Shown piece after piece: positions 32,754 through 44,012 of a DNA stretch of 64,000 bases (within the stretch, counting starts at the first letter, position 1; each line of letters opens with the position of its first letter). The notes under the pieces were generated by a model. It saw nothing but the letters and a program-made list of their open reading frames with translations, was not told the DNA's origin and made no database searches. Location of the stretch: NCBI GenBank assembly GCA_021186555.1, contig JAJKFL010000237.1, positions 2,872,558-2,936,557 on the forward strand, given 5' to 3'. The position numbers and the translations under genes are program-made. This DNA is from Reticulitermes speratus. Taxonomy: Eukaryota > Arthropoda > Insecta > Blattodea > Rhinotermitidae.

Positions 32754-33050
32754 GGGCGCCGTGGCGCAGTTGGTTGAGGCACTCGCTACAAACCGGAAGG
32801 TCGCGGGTTCGATTCCCGATGGTGTCACTGGAATTTTTCAGTGACATAATCGTTTCGGTCGCACTGTGGCCCTGGGGTCACTCAGCCTCTAACAGAAATG
32901 AGTACCAGGGATGTCTCCTGGGGGGTAAAGGCGGCCGGTGCATAGGGCTGACAACCTTACCACCTTCATGCGCCGATTGTCTAAAAATCTGGGTGCCTCA
33001 ACCTCCTGGGACCCTAAGGGTCTGTCCAGGTCTGTAATTGGATTGCTTTA
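32754..33050 (+). mobile_element. SINE-B copy
   Basis: GGCGCCGTGGCGCAGTTGG head, GGTTCGATTCCCGA B-box, complete body, and GGATTGCTTTAGC end. It directly abuts the SINE-D copy on its left. Confidence 0.93.
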
Positions 33051-33351
33051 GCTTTAAAGGCATTGCGACACACGAACAAAGGAGCATCTGCTGAGCTAAT
33101 CGCATCTCAATCGCCTGGCAGTCACACAAGGCTACGAGGACCGCTCACAACCAATAGCCCACCAGAATGCAGAGGCAAGAGCTGTTTGCTACGTCGCAGG
33201 AACTATTGCTCTTTGTAAGCCAGCATACGATTGGCTACTTCCTACTGTCACTGGAGGCAGCACTAAGCAACTTTGATGTTAATATGGTAATATACGCACT
33301 TGCGTTCAGCCCAAACACAGCCCACGTACTGGCCGGCTTAGGAGCCAGGAT
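33051..33351. other. Unassigned region
   Basis: Nothing recognised. A 67-codon ORF at 33167-33370 has no domain and runs into the SINE-D head. Confidence 0.4.
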
Positions 33352-33625
33352 ATCGCAGGCGGTGGGCTGACTAGGCTACGGGCTGCAAGATCTGGGATTC
33401 GATTCCCAGCTGGGGCATGTTTTTTGTCCCCTCTTCACTGAAACGTTCAGACCGGATCTGGGGCTGTACCCAGTCTCATATTCAATAAGCAACGGGGGTA
33501 ATGCGGCCGGGAGTCAAGCTGACCACTAACTTCCATCTAGTGCCGAGGTTAAGACGGAGTGGAGTTATACCACCACTTCCCCCTATGCCTTCATGCCGCG
33601 TACAGGTGAACGTTACACGCACAAA
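33352..33625 (+). mobile_element. SINE-D copy, most complete
   Basis: GCAGGCGGTGGGCTGACTAG head, GATTCGATTCCCAGC B-box, GACCGGATCTGGGGCTG, GGGGGTAATGCGGCCGG and GTGGAGTTATACC. The tRNA-like head plus shared body at three loci support a SINE family. The tRNA of origin is not determined. Confidence 0.78.
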
Positions 33626-33926
33626 GGGGTGTTTTTAGGGGGAATGAAGTGTATTTTGTGTGCCCCAATTCACCCGCTCACAGACCTGTAATTATTACAA
33701 TGTATGTGATATCGACAGTCAAGTTACGCAGTCCACATACGTTTTCACATCCACTGCGCCATATTTAACCCACTCATACATCAAACTGGTAATTTTTAGC
33801 TCAATTTCCTTCATTGGAAGGAAAAATTGTTGGCTTGTGAGAATACTGAAGATGTCTGAGTGCGTGCGTGTGTTTGTCACCACGTCTAAATAAGCGCTGT
33901 TACTAGGAGACGAGGAAAATTAGTAC
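33626..33926. other. Unassigned region
   Basis: No supported feature. A 77-codon ORF here lacks any recognisable domain. Confidence 0.4.
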
Positions 33927-33934
33927 TATAGACC

Positions 33935-34433
33935 AGCGGTATTCAACCTTTTTTGTTCACGTACCCCCACATATAATTTCTCTTCAATTTTGTACCCCCA
34001 AAGCTGTTGGTGCACAATTCAAGTTATACACAGTCTATAATCTACATCTAAAATAAGTTAAATAAATTACATCCAAAATAATGTATTAAATAATAAGTTT
34101 TAGATGAAAAAAAAGGAGAGTCAAGCTATTAAATAACAAATATATTATTGTCTATCGTATAAACATTAATAAAGGAACAAAGGTATTTTAGCAAAGCAAA
34201 ATTATATGCACAATGTGGAATAAAATGAAACTAGCCGTCCAGATAAGAATCGCATAAAGGAGAGAGACACAAATGGCGGTCCCAAATCGCATGTCGTTAC
34301 GTCCGGTCTCTTGTGGCTAACCCTAAATCTGGCCCTGATTATTCAGTGCTTATCATGAAACAATATATTTATTTTTTTTTAATTTTACGTACCCCCTAAG
34401 ATGTCTTCGCGTACCCCAGGTTGAATACCACTG
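33935..34433. mobile_element. hAT nonautonomous element, second family
   Basis: A 499-bp element with TIRs CAGCGGTATTCAACCT and AGGTTGAATACCACTG. It is flanked by a perfect 8-bp duplication CTATAGAC (33927-33934 and 34434-34441). Subterminal GTACCCCC motifs occur at both ends. The interior is AT-rich with no ORF. The perfect TSD suggests a younger insertion than the 2661-type copies. Confidence 0.96.
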
Positions 34434-34515
34434 CTATAGACAGCTCGTATATTGTTCTGGTAAAATCCAGCGGTCGGTTCTCATACCGTTGCTAGGTCAG
34501 GAGTAAAATGCGAAC

Positions 34516-34575
34516 TACAGTAGTAGTACTAGTAGTAGTAATAGTAGTAGTAGTAGTAGCAGTAGTAGTAGTACT
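34516..34575 (+). repeat. GTA/TAG trinucleotide microsatellite
   Basis: About 20 triplets with a few interruptions. It produces a threonine-rich false ORF on the minus strand. Confidence 0.95.
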
Positions 34576-34828
34576 GCGAAGTGCAGAATTCCCAGCATGC
34601 AGTTCTTTTATAAACTCAAAACAATGACATAACAGAACATAAAATGGGATTACGCAAACAAAACACGCGCTTGTAACTAGGGGCACTGACCTAATTGGTC
34701 AAGTTGCAACATGGGCGTACTGTCAAGGCAAACATCTACTGACATGGCGTCCTCCGATAGCTAGTCTCTGTCAACGGTTCCCCACATTTTAAAATTATTT
34801 TACTGTTACATTTTGCTTTACATTGTTC
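34576..34828. other. Unassigned region
   Basis: No feature recognised. Confidence 0.4.
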
Positions 34829-34896
34829 AGTAGAAGCCCAGTGGTCACTATATGTACCACCACGTTTAACATTCAACAATTCTACGTTCTGCCCAC
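34829..34896 (+). repeat. Sat114 element 5' terminus, locus 4
   Basis: AGTAGAAGCCCAGTGG, GTGGTCACTATATGTACCAC and TTCTACGTTCTGCCCACAC. Full hairpin and junction to satellite. Confidence 0.88.
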
Positions 34897-36841
34897 ACAG
34901 TGTATTTATGTGTTTTGTGTGGATCTCAGAACAAACAGCGATTATTTCACTGTACAGCATTAACTGACTGGTTTGTATAACTGAGACGGAGTGTGTTTAC
35001 TGCGCGGTACGGACTGTATTTATGTGTTTTGTGTGAATCTCAGAACAAACAGCGATTATTTCACTGTACAACATTAACTGTCTGGTTTGTATAACTGAGA
35101 CGGGGTGTGTTTACTGCGCGGTACGGACTGTATTTATGTGTTTTGTGTGAATCTCAGAACAAACAGCGATTATTTCACTGTACAACATTAACTGACTGGT
35201 TTGTATAACTGAGACGGAGTGTGTTTACTGCGCGGTACGGACTGTATTTATGTGTTTTGTGTGGATCTCAGAACAAACAGCGATTATTTCACTGTACAAC
35301 ATTAACTGACTGGTTTGTATAACTGAGACGGAGTGTGTTTACTGCGCGGTACGGTCTGTATTTATGTGTTTTGTGTGGATCTCAGAACAAACAGCGATTA
35401 TTTCACTGTACAGCATTAACTGACTGGTTTGTATAACTGAGACGGAGTGTGTTTACTGCGCGGTACGGTCTGTATTTATGTGTTTTGTGTTGATCTCAGA
35501 ACAAACAGCGATTATTTCACTGTACAGCATTAACTGACTGGTTTGTATAACTGAGACGGAGTGTGTTTACTGCGCGGTACGGTCTGTATTTATGTGTTTT
35601 GTGTGGATCTCAGAACAAACAGCGATTATTTCACTGTACAGCATTAACTGACTGGTTTGTATAATTGAGACGGAGTGTGTTTACTGCGCGGTACGGACTG
35701 TATTTATGTGTTTTGTGTGGATCTCAGAACAAACAGCGATTATTTCACTGTACAACATTAACTGACTGGTTTGTATAACTGAGACGGAGTGTGTTTTACT
35801 GCGCGGTACGGACTGTATTTATGTGTTTTGTGTGGATCTCAGAACAAACAGCGATTATTTCACTGTACAGCATTAACTGACTGGTTTGTATAACTGAGAC
35901 GTAGTGTGTTTACTGCGCGGTACGGACTGTATTTATGTGTTTTGTGTGGATCTCAGAACAAACAGCGATTATTTCACTGTACAGCATTAACTGACTGGTT
36001 TGTATAATTGAGACGGAGTGTGTTTACTGCGCGGTACGGACTGTATTTATGTGTTTTGTGTGGATCTCAGAACAAACAGCGATTATTTCACTGTACAACA
36101 TTAACTGACTGGTTTGTATAACTGAGACGGAGTGTGTTTACTGCGCGGTACGGACTGTATTTATGTGTTTTGTGTGGATCTCAGAACAAACAGCGATTAT
36201 TTCACTGTACAACATTAACTGACTGGTTTGTATAACTGAGACGGAGTGTGTTTACTGCGCGGTACGGACTGTATTTATGTGTTTTGTGTGGATCTCAGAA
36301 CAAACAGCGATTATTTCACTGTACAACATTAACTGACTGGTTTGTATAACTGAGACGGAGTGTGTTTACTGCGCGGTACGGACTGTATTTATGTGTTTTG
36401 TGTGGATCTCAGAACAAACAGCGATTATTTCACTGTACAACATTAACTGACTGGTTTGTATAACTGAGACGGAGTGTGTTTACTGCGCGGTACGGACTGT
36501 ATTTATGTGTTTTGTGTGGATCTCAGAACAAACAGCGATTATTTCACTGTACAGCATTAACTGACTGGTTTGTATAACTGAGGCGGAGTGTGTTTACTGC
36601 GCGTTACGGACTGTATTTATGTGTTTTGTGTGGATCTCAGAACAAACAGCGATTATTTCACTGTACAACATTAACTGACTGGTTTGTATAACTGAGACGG
36701 AGTGTGTTTACTGCGCGGTACGGACTGTATTTATGTGTTTTGTGTGGATCTCAGAACAAACAGCGATTATTTCACTGTACAACATTAACTGACTGGTTTG
36801 TGTAACTGAGACGGAGTGTGTTTACTGCGCGGTACGGACTG
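34897..36841 (+). repeat. Sat114 satellite array, locus 4
   Basis: About 17 units. Variants GGTACGGTCTG (35350-35580, three consecutive units) and TTGTATAATTGAGACGG (35660 and 36005) mark local duplications. Confidence 0.97.
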
Positions 36842-36974
36842 GGTCTTTAAGTATAATTCAAGTATAAGTCAAACGTGGTTTCTGAAACCCTAGCGGATAT
36901 TCTCAAAGGGTCAAAACAAGCATTAAGCCTTTGAAGACTAAAATTAACCTTAGTGATACATGCATATAAAGACT
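36842..36974. repeat. Spacer between oppositely oriented Sat114 arrays
   Basis: Begins with the plus-oriented 3' tail (GGGTCTTTAAGTATAATTCA) and ends with the reverse complement of a tail (GCATATAAAGACTCAGTCC). Two elements therefore meet tail to tail across about 130 bp. Confidence 0.8.
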
Positions 36975-37498
36975 CAGTCCGTACCGCGCAGTAAACACAC
37001 TCCGTCTCAGTTATACAAACCAGTCAGTTATTGTTGTACAGTGAAATAATCGCTGTTTGTTCTGAGATCCACACAAAACACATAAATACAGTCCGTACCG
37101 CGCAGTAAACACACTCCGTCTCAGTTATACACACCAGTCAGTTAATGCTGTACAGTGAAATAATCGCTGTTTGTTCTGAGATCCACACAAAACACATAAA
37201 TACAGTCCGTACCGCGCAGTAAACACACTCCGTCTCAGTTATACAAACCAGTCAGTTAATGCTGTACAGTGAAATAATCGCTGTTTGTTCTGAGATCCAC
37301 ACAAAACACATAAATACAGTACTTACCGCGCAGTAAACACACTCCGTCTCAGTTATACAAAACAGTCAGTTAATGCTGTACAGTGAAATAATCGCTGTTT
37401 GTTCTGAGATCCACACAAAACACATAAATACACTGTGTGGGCAGAACGTAGAATTTGTGAACGTTAAACATGGTGGTACATATAGTAACCACTGGGCT
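36975..37498 (-). repeat. Sat114 element, locus 5, inverted, with terminus
   Basis: About four inverted units (to 37432), then the inverted 5' terminus: GGGCAGAACGTAGAATTTG, GTACATATAGTAACCAC and TGGGCTTTAGAGGG. This is the shortest complete element in the window (tail, array, terminus). Confidence 0.94.
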
Positions 37499-38372
37499 TT
37501 AGAGGGTTATGAAATCTAGTCCATCACACATCCAACATATCATCTCACGCATAAAAATCGATACCGAGTCTCTCAATCCGAAGCTGCGACTACCATGAAC
37601 TAACTCACCATAAGCACTATATTTAGCCACAGTTCGTTCACGCCTGGTGTAACATGGCCCTTAAATACACAAAGTTTCCTTTGTTTACAGACTACTGACA
37701 CATTTCTCAATACAAAAAGCAGCATAATCCATGGCATTTTTTACCCATTCATCCTTTTTGCAATCGTTTGTTCCCTGAGAACTAGTTATCATATATACAA
37801 ATTAGTCAAGTTGAAGGAAGCAAGGCGGGGCGAACAGTTTTATTTCTCTGGCCAACGCACTGACTGACACATATAACAAAATATACAAACCACTAAAGCG
37901 TTTTTGTGTTGCTGTGATGTAATCCGCACATGACGACTTGTTAGTTAGCTTCCGGGACTTGTTTATACTTCTTAGCGTCAGAGAGAGAAAAAAAGGAACT
38001 ATACGGCGTCATCAGCCGGTATCGCAACATTTACGATGTAGGTGGGATCGTCAGGGTTATCGCTGGCGTCCTGTTATCACAATCACAGCAACCTCCTTAG
38101 CTACACTTGGTCAGTGAACCCAAGTGCTGGCTTACCAACTGTCATGGAATAGAAACAGCGTTCCAGAAACAGTCACGTGTTATATCAGCTTTGATTGTGT
38201 ATTGTTTTAACTCGACTCTGCTTGCTGACGTGATGCCTGTTCACTGTCTGTCGCAGGTTACTTGTTGGCTGTACCAGTTACTTGACAGCACTAATGGCAG
38301 TACGTTTGAGCGAATTTCCATTCTATAAAACTACTTACTGATACCCTGTTCGTATCTATATACCACAATCTC
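37499..38372. other. Unassigned region
   Basis: No repeat recognised. One 73-codon ORF (38107-38328) lacks a domain. This is among the longest stretches of apparently single-copy sequence here. Confidence 0.4.
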
Positions 38373-38989
38373 AACCCTTTTAAAGCCCAGTGGTTACTGT
38401 ATGTACCACAAGGTATAACATTTAAACAGGAAAGGCAATGTACATATACATGTAACATTGAGTTCGCGTAACCATTGTTGCAGTAAAAAAGCAGGAAGTG
38501 TTACATATTCTGAGTGTGTCTGTAGCCTTAGTTACCCAGCATGCAAAGCGCACGCGCCGTATTATATTGTCATCTGTGGCCTGTCTGGCTGTACCATATT
38601 TTTCCACATTATCTCATAAACGGCAAGATTTTCGGGAAAAAGTTATTGAACATAAAATTTGTGTTTTGATTTTCTCTACAACTTTTGTCTGAAACATTTC
38701 TCATTCTAAGAAGAATTCAGCGATATATTATCATAAATGTATATAGGTCTTCATGTAAAGTACCGTTATTATTGTGAGATTTTAATGAAACTTGAATTTT
38801 CTCTACAGATTTTCGAAAAATATTCAAATATCAAATTTCATTAAAATCCGTCCGGTGTGAGCCGAGTTATTCCATGCGGATGAACAGATCTGACGAAGCT
38901 AATAGGGGCTTTTCGCAATTTTGCGAATGCACCTAAAAATTCTACTTTCTGCCCACACAATGTATTTAACACCCATACATTACCGAGGC
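38373..38989 (+). repeat. Sat114 element 5' terminus split by RepD
   Basis: AACCCTTTTAAAGCCCAGTG, GTGGTTACTGTATGTACCAC and TAACATTTAAA stand left of RepD. The expected continuation AATTCTACTTTCTGCCCAC resumes right of it (38938). No satellite array follows, so this is a solo terminus. Confidence 0.85.
38430..38937 (+). mobile_element. RepD, full copy inside a Sat114 terminus
   Basis: CAGGAAAGGCAATGTACATA left end; GCAATTTTGCGAATGCACC then TAAA right end. It lies exactly between two pieces of the Sat114 5' terminus. That defines its borders and shows it moved after that terminus was in place. The GGCGCG part of the left end is deleted. Confidence 0.9.
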
Positions 38990-39059
38990 GTTCTTTGCTT
39001 TCAAAACTTCACACAGTTTCATGGTACAAGCGTAATATACTTTGACGCCCACAACAAAA

Positions 39060-39560
39060 TTACGGCCTTCCCTGTACCGATTTTCGTGAAACTCATAAAT
39101 GCTCAACAGTAGGTCTATTATACCGAATTTCATCAAAATCGGACAACTGTCGTAAATACGGACAAGAAATCATTTACGCCCTTAAGTAAAGCGTCCTTTC
39201 AGTCCGCCGATTTTCACGAAGCACACAATTCACAATTTTTTTTGTGGACATCTCATCTGGCGAGGAATGTAGAAAAGAACGCCTATAATGTCATTTACAG
39301 CGTTAAGTAGTGCGGCTTACACTGCGCCTATTTTTTACAAAACTTCTGACTGCTTAATGACATCATGTGGGGAACTTCTATACGAAATTTCACCAAAATC
39401 GGCCAATAAACGTGGAAAGTATGGGTTGCCCTCGAGTAATGTGTGACTGTCACTGAACCAATTTTCACGAAATTCACGCTTCCTCGACGTTTCGTAAGGA
39501 ACTCCTGTAATGATTTTAATGAAAATAAGACAAACGGTTTAGCCGCAGATACTAGGTCAC
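39060..39560 (+). repeat. Decayed tandem repeat of about 120-131 bp
   Basis: CCGATTTTCGTGAAACTCA (39077), CCGATTTTCACGAAGCACA (39207), CCTATTTTTTACAAAACTTC (39327) and CCAATTTTCACGAAATTCAC (39458) recur with AATTTCA.CAAAATCGG and TTAAGTA motifs between. It is old and heavily mutated, with four units. Confidence 0.7.
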
Positions 39561-39957
39561 AGACAGGGGGGGGGGGGCTCAGGCGGACAGACGAAAAGAA
39601 AGGCGTGCCCTCCACAGTTCTTTTTTTTTTTTTTTGCTTAACAAATATCGTCTAAAAACTGATATAAAATATGCATAGGAAATGAGAAATGCACAAAAAA
39701 TTTTAACGAAAATCCCCTGAAGGGAAGCGACAAGTTGACAGATCTCTGTAGCTTCAGCAACTTAACTCGGTGCAAATTGCTTGTTTAAGCAATGTGATGC
39801 TGCTTGGTACGGCGGAAAGTTGTGCCGCTCCGTGTGCGACGTCACGACGCTGCTCTTTATCAGCCAGAACATCAAGCTATGGAGTTTGGACCACAAACAC
39901 GTGACACGCATGTAAGACCAATGAACTCCGCCGGAAGTAATCAGTGACATGCTTTTC
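39561..39957. other. Unassigned region
   Basis: G-run (39567-39577) and T-run (39621-39635); otherwise nothing recognised. Confidence 0.4.
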
Positions 39958-39965
39958 GTCTAAAT

Positions 39966-40449
39966 CAGCGGTTCCCAAACTTTTTCGGTCCACCGCCCCC
40001 TCGGTTCCATATACACACCCACAGCGCCCCCCTACCTTTTTTAAATAACATAAATGTGCTTTTGTTTCCACTTTTATTTTATATTTCAAAAATCGTTTAA
40101 ATAATATTATAAGAGTTAAACTTAATGTTTTATGTGTTAATTAATAAATTAAAATTTATTATATTTTTTATGATTAACAATAATTCATCTAGCGATAGTT
40201 TATTAACAAAATATGTGCTTGAATAAGATTCATAAATTAAAATACTAACAAATTTAGTTCATTTTTTTATTTTTAACACAAAAATTACTTTATTTCAATT
40301 TTATTACAAAAATAAATGCACTACTTGTCTACTAGCGCCCCCCTGTGATAATAACAGCGCTCCCTTCCACCTCTCGTACCTATTAGCGCCAACCTCGGTA
40401 ATCCCACCGCCCCCCAGGGGGCGGTACCCGCCCACTTTGGGAACCACTG
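39966..40449 (-). mobile_element. hAT-type MITE, copy 3
   Basis: A 484-bp copy in reverse orientation. The ends are CAGCGGTTCCCAAA and TTTGGGAACCACTG. The 8-bp duplication is GTCTAAAT (39958-39965) and CTCTAAAT (40450-40457), 7 of 8 matching. The interior matches copies 1 and 2. Confidence 0.95.
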
Positions 40450-40493
40450 CTCTAAATCATTCCAGAAACAAACACAAAGGAGCACTGTGCAAC

Positions 40494-40991
40494 ACAGCAA
40501 TGTACGTATAAACGTGACATCGAGGCGCGTTCGCGTAACCATTGTTGCCGTGGAAAAGCAGTATTACATAATATGAGTGTGTGTCTGTAGCCTTAGTTAT
40601 CCAGCATGCAAAGCGCATGCGCCGTATTATATTGTCATCTGTGGCCTGTCTGGCTCTACCATATTTTTCCACATTATCTCATAAACGGCACGATTTTCAG
40701 GAAAAAGTTATTGAACATAAAATGTGTGTTTTGATTTTCTGTACAACTTTTGTCTGAAACATTTCTCATTCTAAAAATAATTCAGCGAGATATTATCATA
40801 AATATACATAGGTCTTCATGTAAAGTACCCGTTACTCTTGTCAGACTTTAAACAAACTTTAAATTCCTTAACTGATTTTCGAAAAATCCTCAAATATAAA
40901 ATTTCATGAAAATCCGTCCAGTGGGAGCCGAGTTGTTCCATGCAGACGGACAGACAGACGTGACGGGGCTAATAGTCGTTTTTCGCCTAAA
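40494..40991 (+). mobile_element. RepD, full copy
   Basis: Left end GCAATGTACGTATAAACG and GAGGCGCGTTCGCGTAACC. The right end is shortened (TTTTTCGCCTAAA, with TTTTGCGAACGCG missing). The body is complete. Confidence 0.88.
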
Positions 40992-41397
40992 AATCCGTCA
41001 CACACACAGTCTATTGTTACAGAGTCTATTTCTTGTCAGTGTTCTTTCAAAGACGGTGTCATCCGCTAAGCTTGTAATCCTATCGGTGGTAAATGAATGC
41101 ATATGGCGAAGTGGTGGAATGGGAAAACTGAACTGCTGAGAGGCAAAACTGTCTCGGTGCCACTTTGTTCACCACAAATCTCACACGGACTAATCTAATG
41201 AAGTACGAAGTACAAATAATACATGAATTTTCTCTTATTACCTCATTCTGCATGGCTGACCAAACAAATGAAGCACATGCATTGTGTCTTCCTTTATACG
41301 ATATCAAGATGTTAGTAACTCCTATTAATTTTGTTTGTCTCAAATTGTACTGCACTTACATAGCGGAAACAAATGCTAAAATAGTGCTTGAAGATGA
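40992..41397. other. Mostly unassigned, with a SINE-A fragment
   Basis: At 41125-41195 the minus-strand pieces AGTCCGTGTGAGATTTGTGG and ACAAAGTGGCACCGAGACAG match the SINE-A body just after the B-box. Its head and tail are lost. Two antisense ORFs of 91-99 codons overlap here and are not supported. Confidence 0.55.
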
Positions 41398-41521
41398 AGC
41401 CTTTCATCGTCTGGTGAGCTCTGGGCGGGCGTGGCTAAACGTGCGCCTAAAGTCTGGTGTGTGAGAGAGGAGCACAATGTTAGCCACGCCCACCCAGAGC
41501 TCACCAGTCGATGAACGGCCT
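41398..41521. mobile_element. Short near-palindromic MITE
   Basis: Arms of about 40 bp: TCATCGTCTGGTGAGCTCTG and GGCGGGCGTGGCTAA on the left, mirrored by TTAGCCACGCCCACCCAGAG and CTCACCAGTCGATGA on the right. The centre is about 37 bp. No ORF. TSD not certain. Confidence 0.8.
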
Positions 41522-42471
41522 ATATTACACGTTTCATGAGGTAGAACTCGACTCAAATATCTTTTCCGCGACGCAGAGACCGAAATCAGTCAGCCCCCAC
41601 TACTCCCTTTCTGTCCTTTTAGCATCACCGCTGTTGCTACATCAGTCATTTTCCTTTCAGCCACCGTCCTGAGAAGGTTATTTAGTAGCGTATAGGAGTG
41701 GGAGGTATTTGTCTTTACGTTATAACAACTTGGCAGCGTTGCGTTGATTGCCCAGGACTGGGTACAGTGCGCTATTGCCAAGTCGAAATAAACTGTTCCC
41801 AATATATGCTCCGTTAGTAAAACGTTTAAACGATGTTACCTCTGTGAAAATTGAAAGAGAGTGACTATGTGGCAAAAATGGTGCAAGGAGCCCTCTACCT
41901 TTGCACTTAGCTCCGCCCCTTCCTCTCTCTCTACATTTTTCCTCGCGCAGAACGCGGAAAAATTATGTGTCGCATTATAGATTGCTTGGTGAAGGTACAG
42001 TGACTGCGTCCTGTTGAAGCTATGAATGAGCAAAGCAAGTGAACACTGTTGTGACGTAAGAGCCGTTGAAGCTAGCAGTGTACAGCTGGAGGCAGGCCAG
42101 TGAGCTCGCCTGGCACACAGCAGTTATTGAGGCTAATGTAACCTTACGCTCTTCTGCTTATAACGCCATTCTCTTACGCTGATAACGTATTCTATGAACC
42201 ACTAATCATTCATCAGAAACTAAGAAACAACACACTCAGACATTAATGTATTAGAATTAAATTCTAACCGTCTGAAGACGTTACGCGCGGAACTTAACAG
42301 CGCGTTCTCACGGCGTTCTGAAAACGGCGGGATGAGACGCTGCAGTCTGGCAGATACGAACTGACGTTTTGACGAACCTGATGCCTTCGTGTGAAACGTC
42401 TATATATGCAGTGTACCTGCCGGACTGCGTGTCGCACTGTGTGTATGTGCGTGTACGTTCAAATGCAATGT
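41522..42471. other. Unassigned region
   Basis: No repeat or domain-bearing ORF recognised across about 950 bp. Two minus-strand ORFs of 65-70 codons are not supported. Confidence 0.4.
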
Positions 42472-42603
42472 CGTTATTTTGTGTGACAATTATCGTTTGA
42501 CACTTCCCTCCGCGCGTGTGGGCGGTCGGCTGATTGGGCTAAGTTAATACGGTAAACGAGCCGACAGGAAGTGGCGACCGACAGTTGTCAGATAAAATAA
42601 TGA
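42472..42603. mobile_element. MITE-E copy
   Basis: Left CGTTATTTTGTGTGACAATT and TTTGACACTTCCCTCCG; interior CGCGCGTGTGGGCGGTCGGC and ACGAGCCGACAGGAAGTGG; right ACAGTTGTCAGATAAAATAA then TGA. TIRs of about 22 bp are recognisable. Confidence 0.82.
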
Positions 42604-42842
42604 ACTTTTTATATAATTAAGTACCCTGTATATGATCTTAGGCCTTATTGCATTCACAAAGCTCTGCCCCGACATTACGCGGTCGTTAGCCACAGAACGT
42701 CGTAAGAAGGTCTTCTGGTCGCCATGGAAGCTAGTCACGAAAAAGGAAAGCACCTGGATGACTTCACCTAAATCACCGTCACTTGGTGAATTATGAGGTG
42801 AAGGCAAGAATACAGTCGTTACAACAACAGAGGACCCGTGCC
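42604..42842. other. Unassigned region
   Basis: No feature recognised. Confidence 0.4.
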
Positions 42843-44012
42843 ATAAAAAATACACTTTGTGCCATACATGTGACACTTTCTGTCATACATGTGACACTAT
42901 GTGCCATATTTGACAATCTGTGCCATACAAATAACACTTTGTGCCATATAAATAACGCTTTGTGTTACATAAATTGCGCTCTGTGCCATACAAATGACAC
43001 TTTGTGCCATATAAATAACGCTTTGTGTTATATAAATTGCGCTCTGTGCCATACAAATGACACTTTGCGACCATACATGTGACACTTTATGTCATATATA
43101 TGACACTGTCATACAAATAACACTTTGTGCCATACAAATAACACTTTGTTCCATATAAATAACGCTTTGTGTTATATAAATTGCGCTCTGTGCCATACAA
43201 ATGACACTTTGCGACCATACATGTGACACTTTATGTCATATATATGACACTGTCATACAAATAACACTTTGTGCCATACAAATAACACTTTGTTCCATAT
43301 AAATAACGCTTTGTGTTATATAAATTGCGCTCTGTGCCATACAAATGACACTTTGCGACCATACATGTGACACTTTATGTCTATATGACACTCTGTCATA
43401 CAAATAACACTTTGTGCCATACAAATAACACTTTGTGCCATATAAATAACGCTTTGTGTTATATAAATTGCGCTCTGTGCCATACAAATGACACTTTGCG
43501 ACCATACATGTGACACTTTATGTCATATATATGACACTCTGTCATACAAATAACACTTTGTGTCATAGAAATAACACTTTGTGCCATATAAAATACGCTC
43601 TGTGCCATCCAAATAACAATTTGTGCCATATAAATTACGCTCTGTGTCATACAAATAACACTTTGTGCCATATAAATTACGCTGTGTGCCATACAAATAA
43701 CACTTTGTGTCATACAAATAACACTTTGTGCCATATAAAATTACGCTCTGTGCCATGCAAATAACACTTTTTGCCATATAAATTACGCTCTGTGTCATAC
43801 AAATAACACTTTGTGCCATGTAAATTACGCTCTGTGTCATGCAAATAACACCTTGTGCCATGTAAATAACACTTTGTGCCATATAAATTACGCTCTGTGT
43901 CATACAAATAACACTTTGTGCCATGTAAATTACGCTCTGTGTCATGCAAATAACACCTTGTGCCATGTAAATAACGCTCTGTGCCATACAAATGACAGTT
44001 TGTGACATACAT
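42843..44012 (+). repeat. 21-bp satellite with higher-order structure
   Basis: Roughly 55 diverged units of the form ACACTTTGTGCCATACAAATA. Variants alternate (ATAAATTACGCTCTG versus CAAATAACACTTTG). In the left part a block containing GCGACCATACATGTGACAC, TTATGTCATATATATG and TGTTATATAAATTGCG repeats every 120-130 bp (43060, 43211, 43357, 43498). As 21 is a multiple of three, long false ORFs run on both strands. Confidence 0.94.
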
